Assembly: GCF_004793545.1 (NCBI RefSeq)
Contig: NZ_SRYA01000005.1
Coordinates: 62,001-126,000 of the forward strand
Length of the DNA stretch: 64,000 bases
DNA from: Petralouisia muris
Lineage (GTDB): Bacteria; Bacillota; Clostridia; Lachnospirales; Lachnospiraceae
Direction: 5' to 3'
A program made the position numbers and the translations under genes. The notes below the pieces were generated by a model. That model worked only from the letters and a program-made list of their open reading frames with translations. It was not told the origin of the DNA and searched no databases. Below are positions 52,701-61,331 of this stretch, in pieces. Position 1 is the first letter of the stretch. Each line of letters begins with the position of its first letter.

Positions 52701-53174
52701 CTAAGATAGAGTACCATTAACACTGCAAGTCAAGGTTACAGTTTTTGTAATAGAATCAATAGGGGCTGAATTACGGTATTGCGTTCCGGTTGCGGCAGCG
52801 CTTGCACTGTTTCCGATTTTAGAGGCTGACGAGTTAGTTATTTTCCAAAAAGTGGAATAAGTGTTTGATGAAACCGTTGATTTGATACATGCAGCCTGGG
52901 AGCCGGTTCCGTATGTAAAAGTCCCGGTTACGGTAACAGACCATAGTTTACTGCCGGAACTTGAATGGTATGTAGTAGTTTTACTTCCAGAGCGTGTAGC
53001 TGAAAAAGGAGCAGCTGATCCGGAAGTATGATTGGTTGTAACTGTAACAGTGAAATAACTTCCATCTTCAAGATATTCGATAAAATCATGTACGGTATAT
53101 TCTGTAGCATATGTAGTAGTTGTAAAACCAAAAAAGATAGAAAGGCTTAAAAGTAAGCATAATAACTTGTTCAT
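52701..53174 (-). CDS. Secreted protein of unknown function (Ser/Thr-rich)
   Basis: 157 residues with a clear signal peptide (MNKLLCLLLSLSIFFGFTTTTYA, cleavage near residue 23). The mature part is Ser/Thr-rich with two cysteines (AACIKS, LTCSVNG) and looks beta-rich. No family is recognised. It is the third gene after PadR and a HAAS-like protein on this strand and probably part of the same unit. Its style resembles the secreted protein at 54335 on the other strand. Confidence 0.75.
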   Translation of the reverse strand: MNKLLCLLLSLSIFFGFTTTTYATEYTVHDFIEYLEDGSYFTVTVTTNHTSGSAAPFSATRSGSKTTTYHSSSGSKLWSVTVTGTFTYGTGSQAACIKSTVSSNTYSTFWKITNSSASKIGNSASAAATGTQYRNSAPIDSITKTVTLTCSVNGTLS

Positions 53175-53200
53175 AATCTAAATCCCCCGGTCATTCATTT

Positions 53201-53581
53201 TTAATTAAGATATTCAATCGTAGTTTTCTCTATGGCAGGCAGATTCTCCTGAAAAGCTTTATAAGAGAGATAATTGGTCATACTCCAAACAGCTAACATA
53301 GCAATAATGCCAAAAATAATAAAACAACAGGAAATACGGATGTATTTTGTGCGGGATAAATGTTTTATCAGGTAGTCCGGATCTACGTTGTTAAGATAGT
53401 CCTGAATAATAGCAGTGGGTGAACCGAATTCTTTTTCTAAAACAGTAAATTCTATATTTTCTTTATTGTCAGCAAATTCTGAGATGTTCTGTTTCAGATC
53501 AGAGTAAAAGCGTTTTTCATATGGTCCGTAGATAGGAAACATAGAACGGACCATCTTTTTATATTTTGTTATATCATTCAT
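53201..53581 (-). CDS. HAAS/DUF1700-like membrane protein paired with PadR
   Basis: 126 residues. A soluble N-terminal half (residues 1-~80, motif FYSDLKQNISEF...LEKEFGSPTAIIQDYL) of the HAAS type is followed by one transmembrane segment (CCFIIFGIIAMLAVWSM). Its start overlaps the PadR stop (ATGA). In Firmicutes such proteins often sit beside a PadR repressor and may modulate it. The family assignment is by eye and the function is unknown. Confidence 0.65.
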   Translation of the reverse strand: MNDITKYKKMVRSMFPIYGPYEKRFYSDLKQNISEFADNKENIEFTVLEKEFGSPTAIIQDYLNNVDPDYLIKHLSRTKYIRISCCFIIFGIIAMLAVWSMTNYLSYKAFQENLPAIEKTTIEYLN

Positions 53582-53931
53582 TTCTGTGTTCCTCCGTCAT
53601 CTCCACGATAAGAAAGTAAAAGCTGGATTCCTTCAGTTACTTTCGTATAATCGTCTAAGAGTTCAGATAAATATTCTTGTCCCTGGGGTTCAAGATGATA
53701 ATAAACGCGGGTGAGGCGTTTGCCAACCTGTTTTTTATAATCAGTAATATACCCTTTATCTAAAAGACGGTAAAGGGTTGGATACATGGAACCTTCTGGA
53801 ATTTTTAATATACCGTTGGAGTGCTGATGAATCAACTGCGATAACTGATAGCCATATAAATCTTCAATTTGCAGAAGATGCAAAAGTAACATTTCTACAG
53901 AACCCTTTTTAAAATTATCACGATTAGCCAC
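53578..53931 (-). CDS. PadR-family transcriptional regulator
   Basis: 117 residues if the GTG at 53931 is used. That start has ACAGG at seven bases and gives the usual family N-terminus (MANRDNFKKGSVEMLLLHLLQ); the frame extends to 53985 with an ATG start. Winged helix with LYGYQLSQLIHQ...IPEGSMYPTLYRLLDKGYI and the wing YHLEPQGQEYL. PadR proteins repress exporter or stress genes and are released by small molecules. It is divergent from the ABC locus, with an inverted repeat between the two promoters. Confidence 0.88.
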   Translation of the reverse strand: MANRDNFKKGSVEMLLLHLLQIEDLYGYQLSQLIHQHSNGILKIPEGSMYPTLYRLLDKGYITDYKKQVGKRLTRVYYHLEPQGQEYLSELLDDYTKVTEGIQLLLSYRGDDGGTQK

Positions 53932-53973
53932 AGCAAAACCTGTACTTTCTAAGAGAATATGTGTGTCATATAG

Positions 53974-54054
53974 AATATAGCGCAAATAGATAAAGAAGTC
54001 AATACCTTATTTATCTAAATAGTTATTGACAAAGAGGAATGATTTATGTAGTAT
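53974..54054. promoter_or_regulatory. Divergent promoters with central inverted repeat (probable PadR operator)
   Basis: Minus strand: TTGACT (54002-53997), 17-base spacer, TATATT (53979-53974) for padR. Plus strand: TTGACA (54026-54031), 17-base spacer, TAGTAT (54049-54054) for the secreted-protein/ABC side. Between them TAGATAAA (53987-53994) faces TTTATCTA (54010-54017), an 8-bp inverted repeat overlapping the padR promoter. Binding by PadR is inferred. Confidence 0.65.
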
Positions 54055-54125
54055 ATAATTGCAAGGTTAACATCAGCTTAATTACATATTTTGTAAATTA
54101 ATAGCAACAGAGAAGGGGGGATTCT

Positions 54126-54152
54126 ATGGATGTGCAAAAAAAGTCCTCATAA
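54126..54152 (+). CDS. Eight-residue leader peptide ORF (MDVQKKSS)
   Basis: ATG at 54126 has a very strong ribosome site (AAGGGGGG ending five bases upstream) and stops at 54152. Its last codons lie inside the left arm of the 54144-54200 hairpin, so a ribosome on it would open the hairpin. This is the layout of antibiotic-responsive attenuation leaders. The peptide function is inferred. Confidence 0.55.
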   Translation: MDVQKKSS

Positions 54153-54213
54153 AACCAAGCGATGAGAAGTGCCGTTTAATGGCGGTAGGTTTTATGAGGA
54201 TATACTTAGTATA
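54144..54213 (+). promoter_or_regulatory. Structured leader RNA: 13-bp hairpin plus downstream palindrome
   Basis: TCCTCATAAAACC at 54144-54156 pairs with 54188-54200 exactly. A small GCC/GGC hairpin sits in its loop. TATACTTAGTATA, a perfect palindrome, follows at 54201-54213 and precedes ATATTCTTTTT. The whole lies 120 bases before the secreted-protein gene. An attenuator is the favoured reading. Confidence 0.6.
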
Positions 54214-54334
54214 ATATTCTTTTTCGTTTATTGCAAGAGATTTGCAGCAGGAAAAATTACAAACTACAGAGATATTTCAGTGTGAAAAATCATAATTTGT
54301 ACATTGGGAACAACAGGAACAGGAGGATAATACT

Positions 54335-54775
54335 ATGTTAAGAAACAAAATTAAAAAAATTGCAGGGGTTGCTTTGTTATCAGTGACAATCATTGGAATA
54401 AGCGGAACAGTACAGGCCAATGCAAATAACTGGCAGGATACAAATTTTACATTTAACTTTAATAATTCACAGAAATATACTGCAGCGCGTCCAAAAACTG
54501 ACACCAGTAAATTATATATGAAGTGTGAGAGTATTACTCCAAACACATCTTATACAGCGCATGCTATTGGATGCACCTCGGCATCATCTAGCGATAGGGT
54601 TGATTGTTCAAAGGGCAATAGTTACAGCTTTAGTAAAGCCGGGGACGCTCATTATATGACAAGCTGGGTAAAAGAATGGAATTACGGATATGCCAGGATT
54701 GCGGGAAACCCGAATTATGGATATTCATTTTCAGCATCAGGTAAATGGAGTCCGGACAATAAAGCAGGTCTTTAA
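54335..54775 (+). CDS. Secreted small protein, DUF2712-like
   Basis: 146 residues with a signal peptide (IAGVALLSVTIIGISGTVQA, cleavage near residue 30). The mature part begins NNWQDTNFTFNF, a pattern seen in DUF2712 proteins linked to bacteriocin-type ABC loci; the match is from memory and moderate. Two to three cysteines (MKCES, GCTS, DCSKG). Ribosome site AGGAGG. Function unknown: cargo, signal or immunity factor of the ABC system are all possible. Confidence 0.65.
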   Translation: MLRNKIKKIAGVALLSVTIIGISGTVQANANNWQDTNFTFNFNNSQKYTAARPKTDTSKLYMKCESITPNTSYTAHAIGCTSASSSDRVDCSKGNSYSFSKAGDAHYMTSWVKEWNYGYARIAGNPNYGYSFSASGKWSPDNKAGL

Positions 54776-54818
54776 AAATTACATAAGTTTTGTAAGATAT
54801 GCCTGATTAAATGAACTA

Positions 54819-54916
54819 AGGGGTGTTGCAAAATAAAGTTTTTCTGCAGGATACGGGCTGCTGATTGATTCTGGTATCATTATACTGCATGAATTTCCTG
54901 TTTTGCGACAACCCCT
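54819..54916. mobile_element. MITE-like element or insertion-sequence remnant, 98 bp
   Basis: The ends AGGGGTGTTGCAAAAT (54819-54834) and TTTTGCGACAACCCCT (54901-54916) are imperfect inverted repeats resembling IS1182-type termini (GGGGTTGTCGCAAAA). The interior is too short for a transposase. The rest of the 54776-55066 gap holds no clear gene. Confidence 0.5.
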
Positions 54917-55066
54917 GGTTATACTCAAGAGCATACTTATTTGCCAAATAATTTGCCTGTTTTCTTGAAATAGTGAAAACTTGTTGGCAAATCATTTCGC
55001 TCATGGGTATAAAAAGGAAAACAGTGCGTTTCTGTGGTTCCATAATATTTAGAAAGGAAGCTGTCC

Positions 55067-55762
55067 ATGAATCATAACAATAAATACGCTATATTTTGTG
55101 TCATCATAATGATAACTTTATCTATGTCTGCCTGTTCTGCGAAACAGTCCGAACCGCAGAAATCAAATGGAATTATCCAGGAAAATCAGGTTTCAGACGA
55201 AGGTAATACAGATGGAAAACCGCAGGATATTGGTTCCCCAGATGTGGAATATGTGGATGATGAATATGCAATGTCAGATAATTTATTGCCGTTTGGTTCG
55301 GAAATTGTCTATGAAGATATTTCCTATAAGGTTTTAAATGTGGAGAAAACGAAAAAATTTGGCGGCAGAATCCGAAATAATCTGAATGACCTCTCCTTTG
55401 AAGGAATAGATTCGGAAGGTAATCTGAAAGGAAATGAAACATATGTTTTTTTAAAGATATGTTTTACAAATACATCAGAGAAAGAAAAAGAAATATACAG
55501 AAATCAGGGAGTGATAACAGGTATCGCTGAAGATTTTCAGATTTTTCAACTTAGTGCAGATACTGTATACATTGATCAGTTCTGGAATGGGGGAGACGAA
55601 TCCAGTGTTCAGCATTATGTACTGAAGCCTGGTGAAAGTGTGGAAAGCGAGGTTGGTTATCTTTTGCAGGATGCTGACGTTCAGGGAAAATTGTACTACA
55701 TGATAGGAGATACGTCGGAGTATGACGATATTGATAATAAGTTTGTGGCTCTGGAGGAATAA
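55067..55762 (+). CDS. Lipoprotein with DUF4352-like domain, ABC-locus component
   Basis: 231 residues. Lipobox near residues 20-24 (LSMSAC). After an acidic linker comes a beta-sandwich-like domain from ~75 (YEDISYKVLNVEKTKKFGG ... VFLKICFTNTSEKEKEIYR ... VLKPGESVESEVGYLL), the pattern of DUF4352/telokin-like extracytoplasmic proteins. The permease gene follows four bases later. Probably a surface accessory or ligand binder of the transporter; the role is inferred. Confidence 0.75.
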   Translation: MNHNNKYAIFCVIIMITLSMSACSAKQSEPQKSNGIIQENQVSDEGNTDGKPQDIGSPDVEYVDDEYAMSDNLLPFGSEIVYEDISYKVLNVEKTKKFGGRIRNNLNDLSFEGIDSEGNLKGNETYVFLKICFTNTSEKEKEIYRNQGVITGIAEDFQIFQLSADTVYIDQFWNGGDESSVQHYVLKPGESVESEVGYLLQDADVQGKLYYMIGDTSEYDDIDNKFVALEE

Positions 55763-55765
55763 GGT

Positions 55766-56569
55766 ATGGGAAAATTGATGCGGGCAGAGTTCTTTCGGGC
55801 ATTTCATAATAAAATATATATTGCTTCGATTGGAGTTGGATTGCTGATTTGTATCTGGCATTTTTGGGAAAATGTGTATCCGCTGAAGGATTATGTGTAT
55901 ACGGCACAGTATCCTCTTTCTTCTTTTGCAAAGTGGCTGGGAGGAGATAACAGTTCTTTACAGCCAGTATTGTATTATTTATTGGTTCCGATTTTGTGCG
56001 CCCTGCCATATGCCGGAAGTTATTTTTCTGATATAAAGACAGGATATGTCAAACAAGTGCTGATACGAAGTAAGAAAAAAGATTATCTGAGATCTAAATA
56101 TATTATGACTTTTATTACAGGGGCCACAGTATCTGCAGTGCCTCTGGCGTTGGATTTTGTTTTGACAGGCATGGTTTTGCCGGCGGTAATTCCGCAAAGC
56201 GGAACTGGAATTTTTGGCGGAGCGCCTAAAATGCTGATGGCTGATTTATTCTATACCCACCCATATTGCTATCTGTTTTTATATCTGATTCTGGATGCTG
56301 TATTTTTCGGATTGCTTACCACAATCGCATTGCTTGCAGCTCATTTGACAGAAAATCGCTTTCTGGTCATACTTATGCCGTTTTTATGCTATTTATTTAT
56401 ATTTTCAGTGAGCCAGATGACAGGAGCCGTACAGTTAAGCCCGTTTGGTTTTTTGCGGCCAAGCCAGCCGGTTTTTTCTACATGGCGCATAGTAGCGGGA
56501 GAATTATTGCTTCTGGTATTGGGAGGAGGAATTTTTCTGTATGTCAGTACAAAGAAAGAAATTCTTTAA
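55766..56569 (+). CDS. ABC-2-type permease subunit 1
   Basis: 267 residues with six hydrophobic segments and an N-terminus (MGKLMRAEFFRAFHNKIYIASIGVGLLI) typical of ABC-2/lantibiotic-immunity-type permeases. Start four bases after the lipoprotein stop. The last 29 bases overlap the next gene, whose AGGAGG lies inside this one. It would form the membrane part of the exporter with the next two proteins. Confidence 0.8.
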   Translation: MGKLMRAEFFRAFHNKIYIASIGVGLLICIWHFWENVYPLKDYVYTAQYPLSSFAKWLGGDNSSLQPVLYYLLVPILCALPYAGSYFSDIKTGYVKQVLIRSKKKDYLRSKYIMTFITGATVSAVPLALDFVLTGMVLPAVIPQSGTGIFGGAPKMLMADLFYTHPYCYLFLYLILDAVFFGLLTTIALLAAHLTENRFLVILMPFLCYLFIFSVSQMTGAVQLSPFGFLRPSQPVFSTWRIVAGELLLLVLGGGIFLYVSTKKEIL

Positions 56570-57365
56570 TGCCGTTCCCATTTTCCGAACTATGCGGTGT
56601 CAGGCTTTCGGTGATAGAAGGCAGTGGTTTTTATGGTTTGTAATACAGTCGGCAGCTTCTTTCTTTTATCTGTACCGCATGAATTATCATTATGTTTACG
56701 AATATGGCCTAATGCCGTGTAAGGCGGATTTTTTTATATGGATGGATATGCTGCCGGCAAAGTATACCTTTGTTCTTCCGCTTGCTCTGTGCATTTTTAT
56801 GAAGATTGGAAAGGAATTAGAGTCAGAACAGTATTTGATACGGAAAATACACAGAAGGAGCGTCTGGTATGAAATGTTTATTCGCACAGCAGTTGTTTCT
56901 GTATTATTAACGGCGGTTACTGTAATGGCAGTCTCATTTTCTGCTGCTTTAAATGATTATGCATTCATGAACTGGAATGAAAAAAGGAGTCTGTACTGGT
57001 TTTTTATGAATGGACAGGTGTGCGCCAGAACGATAAGCTTCTGGAAAGTGATATTCTGTTTTTCATCTTTAAACTTTTTGAATTACTTTTTTACTGGCAT
57101 GGTGGCGGCTGTCACCCGAATTATAATAGTGAGTCCGATACCTGCCTGGATTTTTTGCCTGGGAACAGCCTTGTTTGATTATGGAAGGAGCCATCCTCTG
57201 TTTTTTTATGGAAAATATTCTGTCGCTTATGCAAATTGGGCGGAAACACATTTTTTAAGAATGGCGTTTTCAGGGGGAATACCAATTTTATTAATGTTTG
57301 CAGGCGGAATGGCAGCCATCAGGAGGAAAAATTATTATGGAAAAGCAAATATTCAGGAAAAGTAA
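56541..57365 (+). CDS. Membrane protein, probable ABC permease subunit 2
   Basis: 274 residues, about six membrane segments, aromatic-rich, Tyr/Phe/Trp dense. No named family recognised. AGGAGG precedes the ATG. It overlaps permease 1 by 29 bases and subunit 3 by 29 bases, so the three are translated as a coupled set. Confidence 0.7.
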   Translation: MSVQRKKFFNAVPIFRTMRCQAFGDRRQWFLWFVIQSAASFFYLYRMNYHYVYEYGLMPCKADFFIWMDMLPAKYTFVLPLALCIFMKIGKELESEQYLIRKIHRRSVWYEMFIRTAVVSVLLTAVTVMAVSFSAALNDYAFMNWNEKRSLYWFFMNGQVCARTISFWKVIFCFSSLNFLNYFFTGMVAAVTRIIIVSPIPAWIFCLGTALFDYGRSHPLFFYGKYSVAYANWAETHFLRMAFSGGIPILLMFAGGMAAIRRKNYYGKANIQEK

Positions 57366-58179
57366 ACGATGGAACAGCTTATTAAAATACGATTTTGTAT
57401 GCGGGATGTGGAATAATCGTTATAAATGGGCGGTTTGTTTTGGGGTATTTGTATTTTTGGCGGACTTATCTGTTCAAACCTGCAATATGGCCGGTATAGA
57501 CGCCGGATATTTGGGATATTACACATATTTGATGCAGGGATTGCCAGAGTATATCCGGACAGAGACCAGTATCTTCCAGCTTCCGGTTCCGTGGCTGATT
57601 TTTCATGGATATCTTTTTTTTCTTATATGCTCTTATCCTGTAAGTGATTTATCTGGCTGTGGTCAGCAGATCATGCTTCTCTCAGAAAAGAGAGAACGCT
57701 GGTGGCTTGGAAAAGTATGCTGGTGTGTATGGAATATTTTTTTCTATTATGTGAGTTTTAATTGTATTATGCTTGTGATGTCCCGGTTCAGAGGAAATGC
57801 CTTTAAAAATACAGACGGCTTGAAAAATGTGCTTGGTATTGATGCAGGACTTGTGAACCCAGAGGAATTTATCATGATATGGGTATGTCTCCCGGTTCTT
57901 TTTTCAATTGCTTTGGGACTGGTTCAGATGGTGCTTGGAATTCTTATTAAACCAGTTGCCGCTTATTTTTTTACTATGTCATATTTAATTACTTCGGTTT
58001 ACTGGAAATCTCCCTTTTTACTGGGAAATTTTGCGATGATATTGAGAAACCGTCCCATCATCACAGATGGACTTTCATCATACATGGGGATGCTGCTATG
58101 CGCAGGAGTGAGTGGGGCCGCCATTTTTACAGGGCGGCTGATTGTAAAGAAAAAAGATATTTTAGAGGTGGAAAAATGA
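57337..58179 (+). CDS. Membrane protein, probable ABC permease subunit 3
   Basis: 280 residues, five to six membrane segments. Start at 57337 follows AGGAGG; an upstream in-frame ATG at 57298 lacks one. The stop overlaps the ATPase start (ATGA). No known family recognised. Three different permease-like genes for one ATPase is unusual. Confidence 0.7.
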   Translation: MEKQIFRKSKRWNSLLKYDFVCGMWNNRYKWAVCFGVFVFLADLSVQTCNMAGIDAGYLGYYTYLMQGLPEYIRTETSIFQLPVPWLIFHGYLFFLICSYPVSDLSGCGQQIMLLSEKRERWWLGKVCWCVWNIFFYYVSFNCIMLVMSRFRGNAFKNTDGLKNVLGIDAGLVNPEEFIMIWVCLPVLFSIALGLVQMVLGILIKPVAAYFFTMSYLITSVYWKSPFLLGNFAMILRNRPIITDGLSSYMGMLLCAGVSGAAIFTGRLIVKKKDILEVEK

Positions 58180-58805
58180 AAATAACAGTCAAAGATTTGA
58201 CAAAAGAAATAAAAGGGGTTCGTGTTCTGGATGGCATAAACCTGGAAATGGAAGATGGATACATTTATGGGCTGCAGGGAAAAAACGGTTCTGGAAAGAC
58301 AATGTTTATGAGGGCTGTCTGCGGTTTCGTTCTGCCAACGAAAGGAAGTATTACGATAGATGGCAAAGTCTTAGGGAAAGATATGTCTTTTCCGGAAAGT
58401 GCGGGTATGATGATTGAAAATCCTGCTTTCCTGCCGAATCTTACCGGTTTTGACAATTTAAAGCTTCTGGCCTCTGTAAAGGGGATTATTGGAAAAGATG
58501 AAATTGAGGAGGCTTTGCATTGTGTCGGACTGGAACCGCTGGATAAAAGGAAGTACAGGAAATACTCCCTTGGAATGAAGCAGCGTCTTGGAATTGCCTG
58601 TGCGATTATGGAAAGTCCAAAACTTCTGGTATTGGACGAACCTTTCAACGCATTGGACAGTGAGGGGGAACGGCTCTTGCGGGAGATTCTGATAAAAAGA
58701 AAAGAAGCCGGAACACTGATTATTCTTTCATGCCATGATAAAGATGAATTGGAAGCTTTATCAGATCAGATTTTCCTGGTCGAGAATGGAGTTTTCTCAA
58801 GTTAG
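58176..58805 (+). CDS. ABC transporter ATP-binding protein
   Basis: 209 residues. Walker A GLQGKNGSGKTMFMRA, signature YSLGMKQRLGIA, Walker B LLVLDEPFNALD and the switch His in SCHDKDE. It resembles ATPases of bacteriocin-immunity/ABC-2 exporters. It starts at the 3' end of permease 3 (ATGA overlap) and is the only ATPase of the locus. Confidence 0.92.
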   Translation: MKITVKDLTKEIKGVRVLDGINLEMEDGYIYGLQGKNGSGKTMFMRAVCGFVLPTKGSITIDGKVLGKDMSFPESAGMMIENPAFLPNLTGFDNLKLLASVKGIIGKDEIEEALHCVGLEPLDKRKYRKYSLGMKQRLGIACAIMESPKLLVLDEPFNALDSEGERLLREILIKRKEAGTLIILSCHDKDELEALSDQIFLVENGVFSS

Positions 58806-58823
58806 AGGGAGGCGTCAGATAAG

Positions 58824-59381
58824 ATGAAGAAAATAAATACGATGATAGTTCTGATTTTGCTTATATTGGTCGGAGCACGTTATTATTCCGTAAACACTCA
58901 TTATCCCAGTCCAAAAGTGAAAACTTATACAAAGGGGGAAACTCTTGAATTGGGGAATTACCGTTTTACTTTAAAGAAATGGGAATGGCACAATGGAGAA
59001 ATATATCATGAACTGATGCCTGGGTATGTGTGGCTTATAGAAAATGGAAAAAGTTATCCCAGTGAAAAGGAGCGTGTAGGAATTGCCACGGTTACAATCG
59101 AAAAACAAAAAGATGACGACACGTTTTTAGATTTGACCAATATTACATTTGAGTCGAAGGCATGGGGGAATCAGTGGGATCATGAATTTTTTATGGGGAT
59201 CAATCAAGATTTGGAAGGGCTGCGCCTTGAGATGAAGGCCGGGGAAAGCCGGGATATATTGTTTCCGATTGCGACAGGGGAGATTCAATTTCCGCAGAAG
59301 GAATGGGATATGATTGATCAGAGGGATTTTTATATAGTGATTGATTATTATCCTGTAAAATATCAGTTATTGTGTGAGTAA
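58824..59381 (+). CDS. Exported/membrane-anchored protein of unknown function
   Basis: 185 residues with an N-terminal hydrophobic anchor (TMIVLILLILVGARYY) and an extracytoplasmic domain rich in Trp, Tyr and charged residues (WEWHNGEIYHELMPGYVW). It looks like the small extracytoplasmic domains (DUF4352/DUF5028 style) found near the lipoprotein of this locus. It starts 18 bases after the ATPase. Function unknown. Confidence 0.7.
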   Translation: MKKINTMIVLILLILVGARYYSVNTHYPSPKVKTYTKGETLELGNYRFTLKKWEWHNGEIYHELMPGYVWLIENGKSYPSEKERVGIATVTIEKQKDDDTFLDLTNITFESKAWGNQWDHEFFMGINQDLEGLRLEMKAGESRDILFPIATGEIQFPQKEWDMIDQRDFYIVIDYYPVKYQLLCE

Positions 59382-59501
59382 TGCTTGAAAATTTGAATAT
59401 ATCCCCTTTGGAAGAACATATGTGAACGCCTGGTACAAATATCTGGCATTCCCTGCAAATCTCCTGCATATACTGATAACAGTAGAACAGGAGGTTTTTG
59501 T

Positions 59502-60989
59502 ATGGAAAATATCAATACAGGTACATATAATATTTACAAAGATATCAGTGCCAGGACGAACGGAGATATTTATATCGGGGTGGTAGGGCCTGTGCGGACC
59601 GGCAAATCCACCTTTATCAAACGGTTTATGGATGTGATGGTGCTGCCGGAAATGGAAGATGTACACAGCAGGGAGAGGGCAACGGATGAACTGCCTCAGT
59701 CAGCCCAGGGCAAGACCATTATGACAACGGAACCGAAATTTGTGCCCAAGGAGGCTGCAAAAATTAAATTGAGCGAGGATTTGGAGGTCAGCGTCAGGCT
59801 CATTGACTGTGTGGGATTTATGGTGGACGGGGCTACCGGGCATATGGAAGAAGGGGCGGAGCGGATGGTAAAAACCCCCTGGTTTGATTATGAAATCCCA
59901 TTTACCCAGGCAGCGGAAATCGGTACCCAGAAGGTGATTCGGGAGCATTCCAATATTGGAATTGTGATTACCACAGACGGTTCCATTACAGAGCTTCCCA
60001 GGGAAAGCTATATCCCTGCAGAAGAAAAGACCATCGCAGGGCTGAAGAAGTTGGGTAAGCCCTTTATTTTGCTGCTGAATACCCAGAAGCCTTACGGGGC
60101 AGAGAGCCAGAAGCTGGCAGAGGAGCTTTCCGAAAAATACGGAGTATCCACATTGCCGGTAAATTGCGAACAGCTCAGAAAGGATGATATTTTCCGCATT
60201 CTGGAGGGGATTCTTTATGAGTTTCCCATTGAGCGGGTGGATTTTTTCCTGCCGAAATGGGTGGAAATGCTGGAAAATACCCACAAAATCAAAGAAAATA
60301 TTATCGGCAACGCTATGCAGATTCTGAAGAAATTTACTTATGCCAAGGATGTGCGCAACACGGAGCTTGTGCCGGAAGGAGAATATATCCGGCGGATGAA
60401 GCTGGATAAGGTGGAACTTTCCCGGGGCTGCGTTCAGATTATGTTTGATATTGACCAGAAATATTATTATGAAAACATGAGTGAGCTGACAGGCGTGCCC
60501 ATTTCCGGAGAGTATCAGCTGATTTCCATGATTCGGGAACTGTCTGCCATGAAGAAAGAATACGATAAAGTAGGCAGCGCCATGGAAGCGGTGAAACAGA
60601 AGGGATACGGCGTAGTGACTCCCCAGCTTACCGATATTGAAATTGAAGAGCCGGTGCTCATTCGCCACGGCAATAAATTCGGCGTGAAAATCAAAGCGCA
60701 ATCTCCCTCGATTCACATGATTAAGGCGAATGTGGAAACTGAGATAGCGCCGATCATTGGAAGCGAAGAGCAGGCTCAGGATTTGATAGGGTATATCAAG
60801 ACCTCCCGGGAGCAGGAGGAGGGGATCTGGCAGACCAATATTTTTGGAAAATCCATTGGGGAGCTGGTGGAAGACGGAATCCGCAGCAAAATTACCATGA
60901 TGGATGATGAAAGCCAGGTGAAGCTGCAGGATACCATGCAGAAAATTGTCAATGACAGCAATGGAGGGCTGGTGTGTATTATTATATAA
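59502..60989 (+). CDS. spoIVA: Stage IV sporulation protein A (spore coat morphogenetic ATPase)
   Basis: 495 residues. N-terminal GTPase-like/ATPase domain with P-loop GPVRTGKST (residues 29-37) and LIDCVGFMVDGATGHMEEG; long middle and C-terminal domains ending in GGLVCIII. The C-terminus inserts into the forespore membrane through SpoVM in Bacillus. It polymerises to form the base of the spore coat and is diagnostic for endospore formers. Ribosome site CAGGAGG. A terminator follows at 61027. Confidence 0.96.
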   Translation: MENINTGTYNIYKDISARTNGDIYIGVVGPVRTGKSTFIKRFMDVMVLPEMEDVHSRERATDELPQSAQGKTIMTTEPKFVPKEAAKIKLSEDLEVSVRLIDCVGFMVDGATGHMEEGAERMVKTPWFDYEIPFTQAAEIGTQKVIREHSNIGIVITTDGSITELPRESYIPAEEKTIAGLKKLGKPFILLLNTQKPYGAESQKLAEELSEKYGVSTLPVNCEQLRKDDIFRILEGILYEFPIERVDFFLPKWVEMLENTHKIKENIIGNAMQILKKFTYAKDVRNTELVPEGEYIRRMKLDKVELSRGCVQIMFDIDQKYYYENMSELTGVPISGEYQLISMIRELSAMKKEYDKVGSAMEAVKQKGYGVVTPQLTDIEIEEPVLIRHGNKFGVKIKAQSPSIHMIKANVETEIAPIIGSEEQAQDLIGYIKTSREQEEGIWQTNIFGKSIGELVEDGIRSKITMMDDESQVKLQDTMQKIVNDSNGGLVCIII

Positions 60990-61026
60990 AAAACGTGTTT
61001 TCGTGAAGCAGTGTGCAGGGATAGAG

Positions 61027-61069
61027 AAATCAGAGATGCAGGAGGAAAGGGCCGGCGTCTCTGATTTTT
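61027..61069 (+). terminator. Terminator after spoIVA
   Basis: AAATCAGAGATG at 61027-61038 pairs, 11 of 12, with CGTCTCTGATTT at 61056-61067; TTTTT overlaps the end. The stretch to 61229 holds no further recognisable feature. Confidence 0.75.
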
Positions 61070-61229
61070 GAGATTATGGCGCTGTGTTTGGATAACGATG
61101 CCTTGCTGGATGTTTCTTCCAGACCAGAGAAAGACACTCCGGTTGCTGCTGTTGCCTTTGTTTTTATTGCTTTAGATTGGATGCTTTTCTAAAAAACAAG
61201 AAAATTTATAAAGTTTTGCACGGGATAAT

Positions 61230-61258
61230 TGACAAAATTTTGTGTGTTTGCTATATTA
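61230..61258 (+). promoter_or_regulatory. Promoter of the dehydrogenase-rubredoxin fusion gene
   Basis: TTGACA at 61230-61235, 17-base spacer, TATATT at 61253-61258; near-consensus vegetative promoter. Confidence 0.85.
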
Positions 61259-61331
61259 AATTTATTAAATTATAACAAAGGATAATTCATTTATTGGTAA
61301 AATGTTGGAACATAGAAAAGGAGGTAATGTT

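Noticed and set aside
54816-55043. 75-codon frame on the minus strand across the MITE-like element
   Set aside because: Starts and ends at non-genic places, has no ribosome site and half of it is the repeat; composition is not clearly protein-like.
59380-59501. Sigma-E-type promoter before spoIVA
   Set aside because: CATATACT near 59468 resembles a sigma-E -10 box, but no matching -35 at proper distance could be agreed on by eye.
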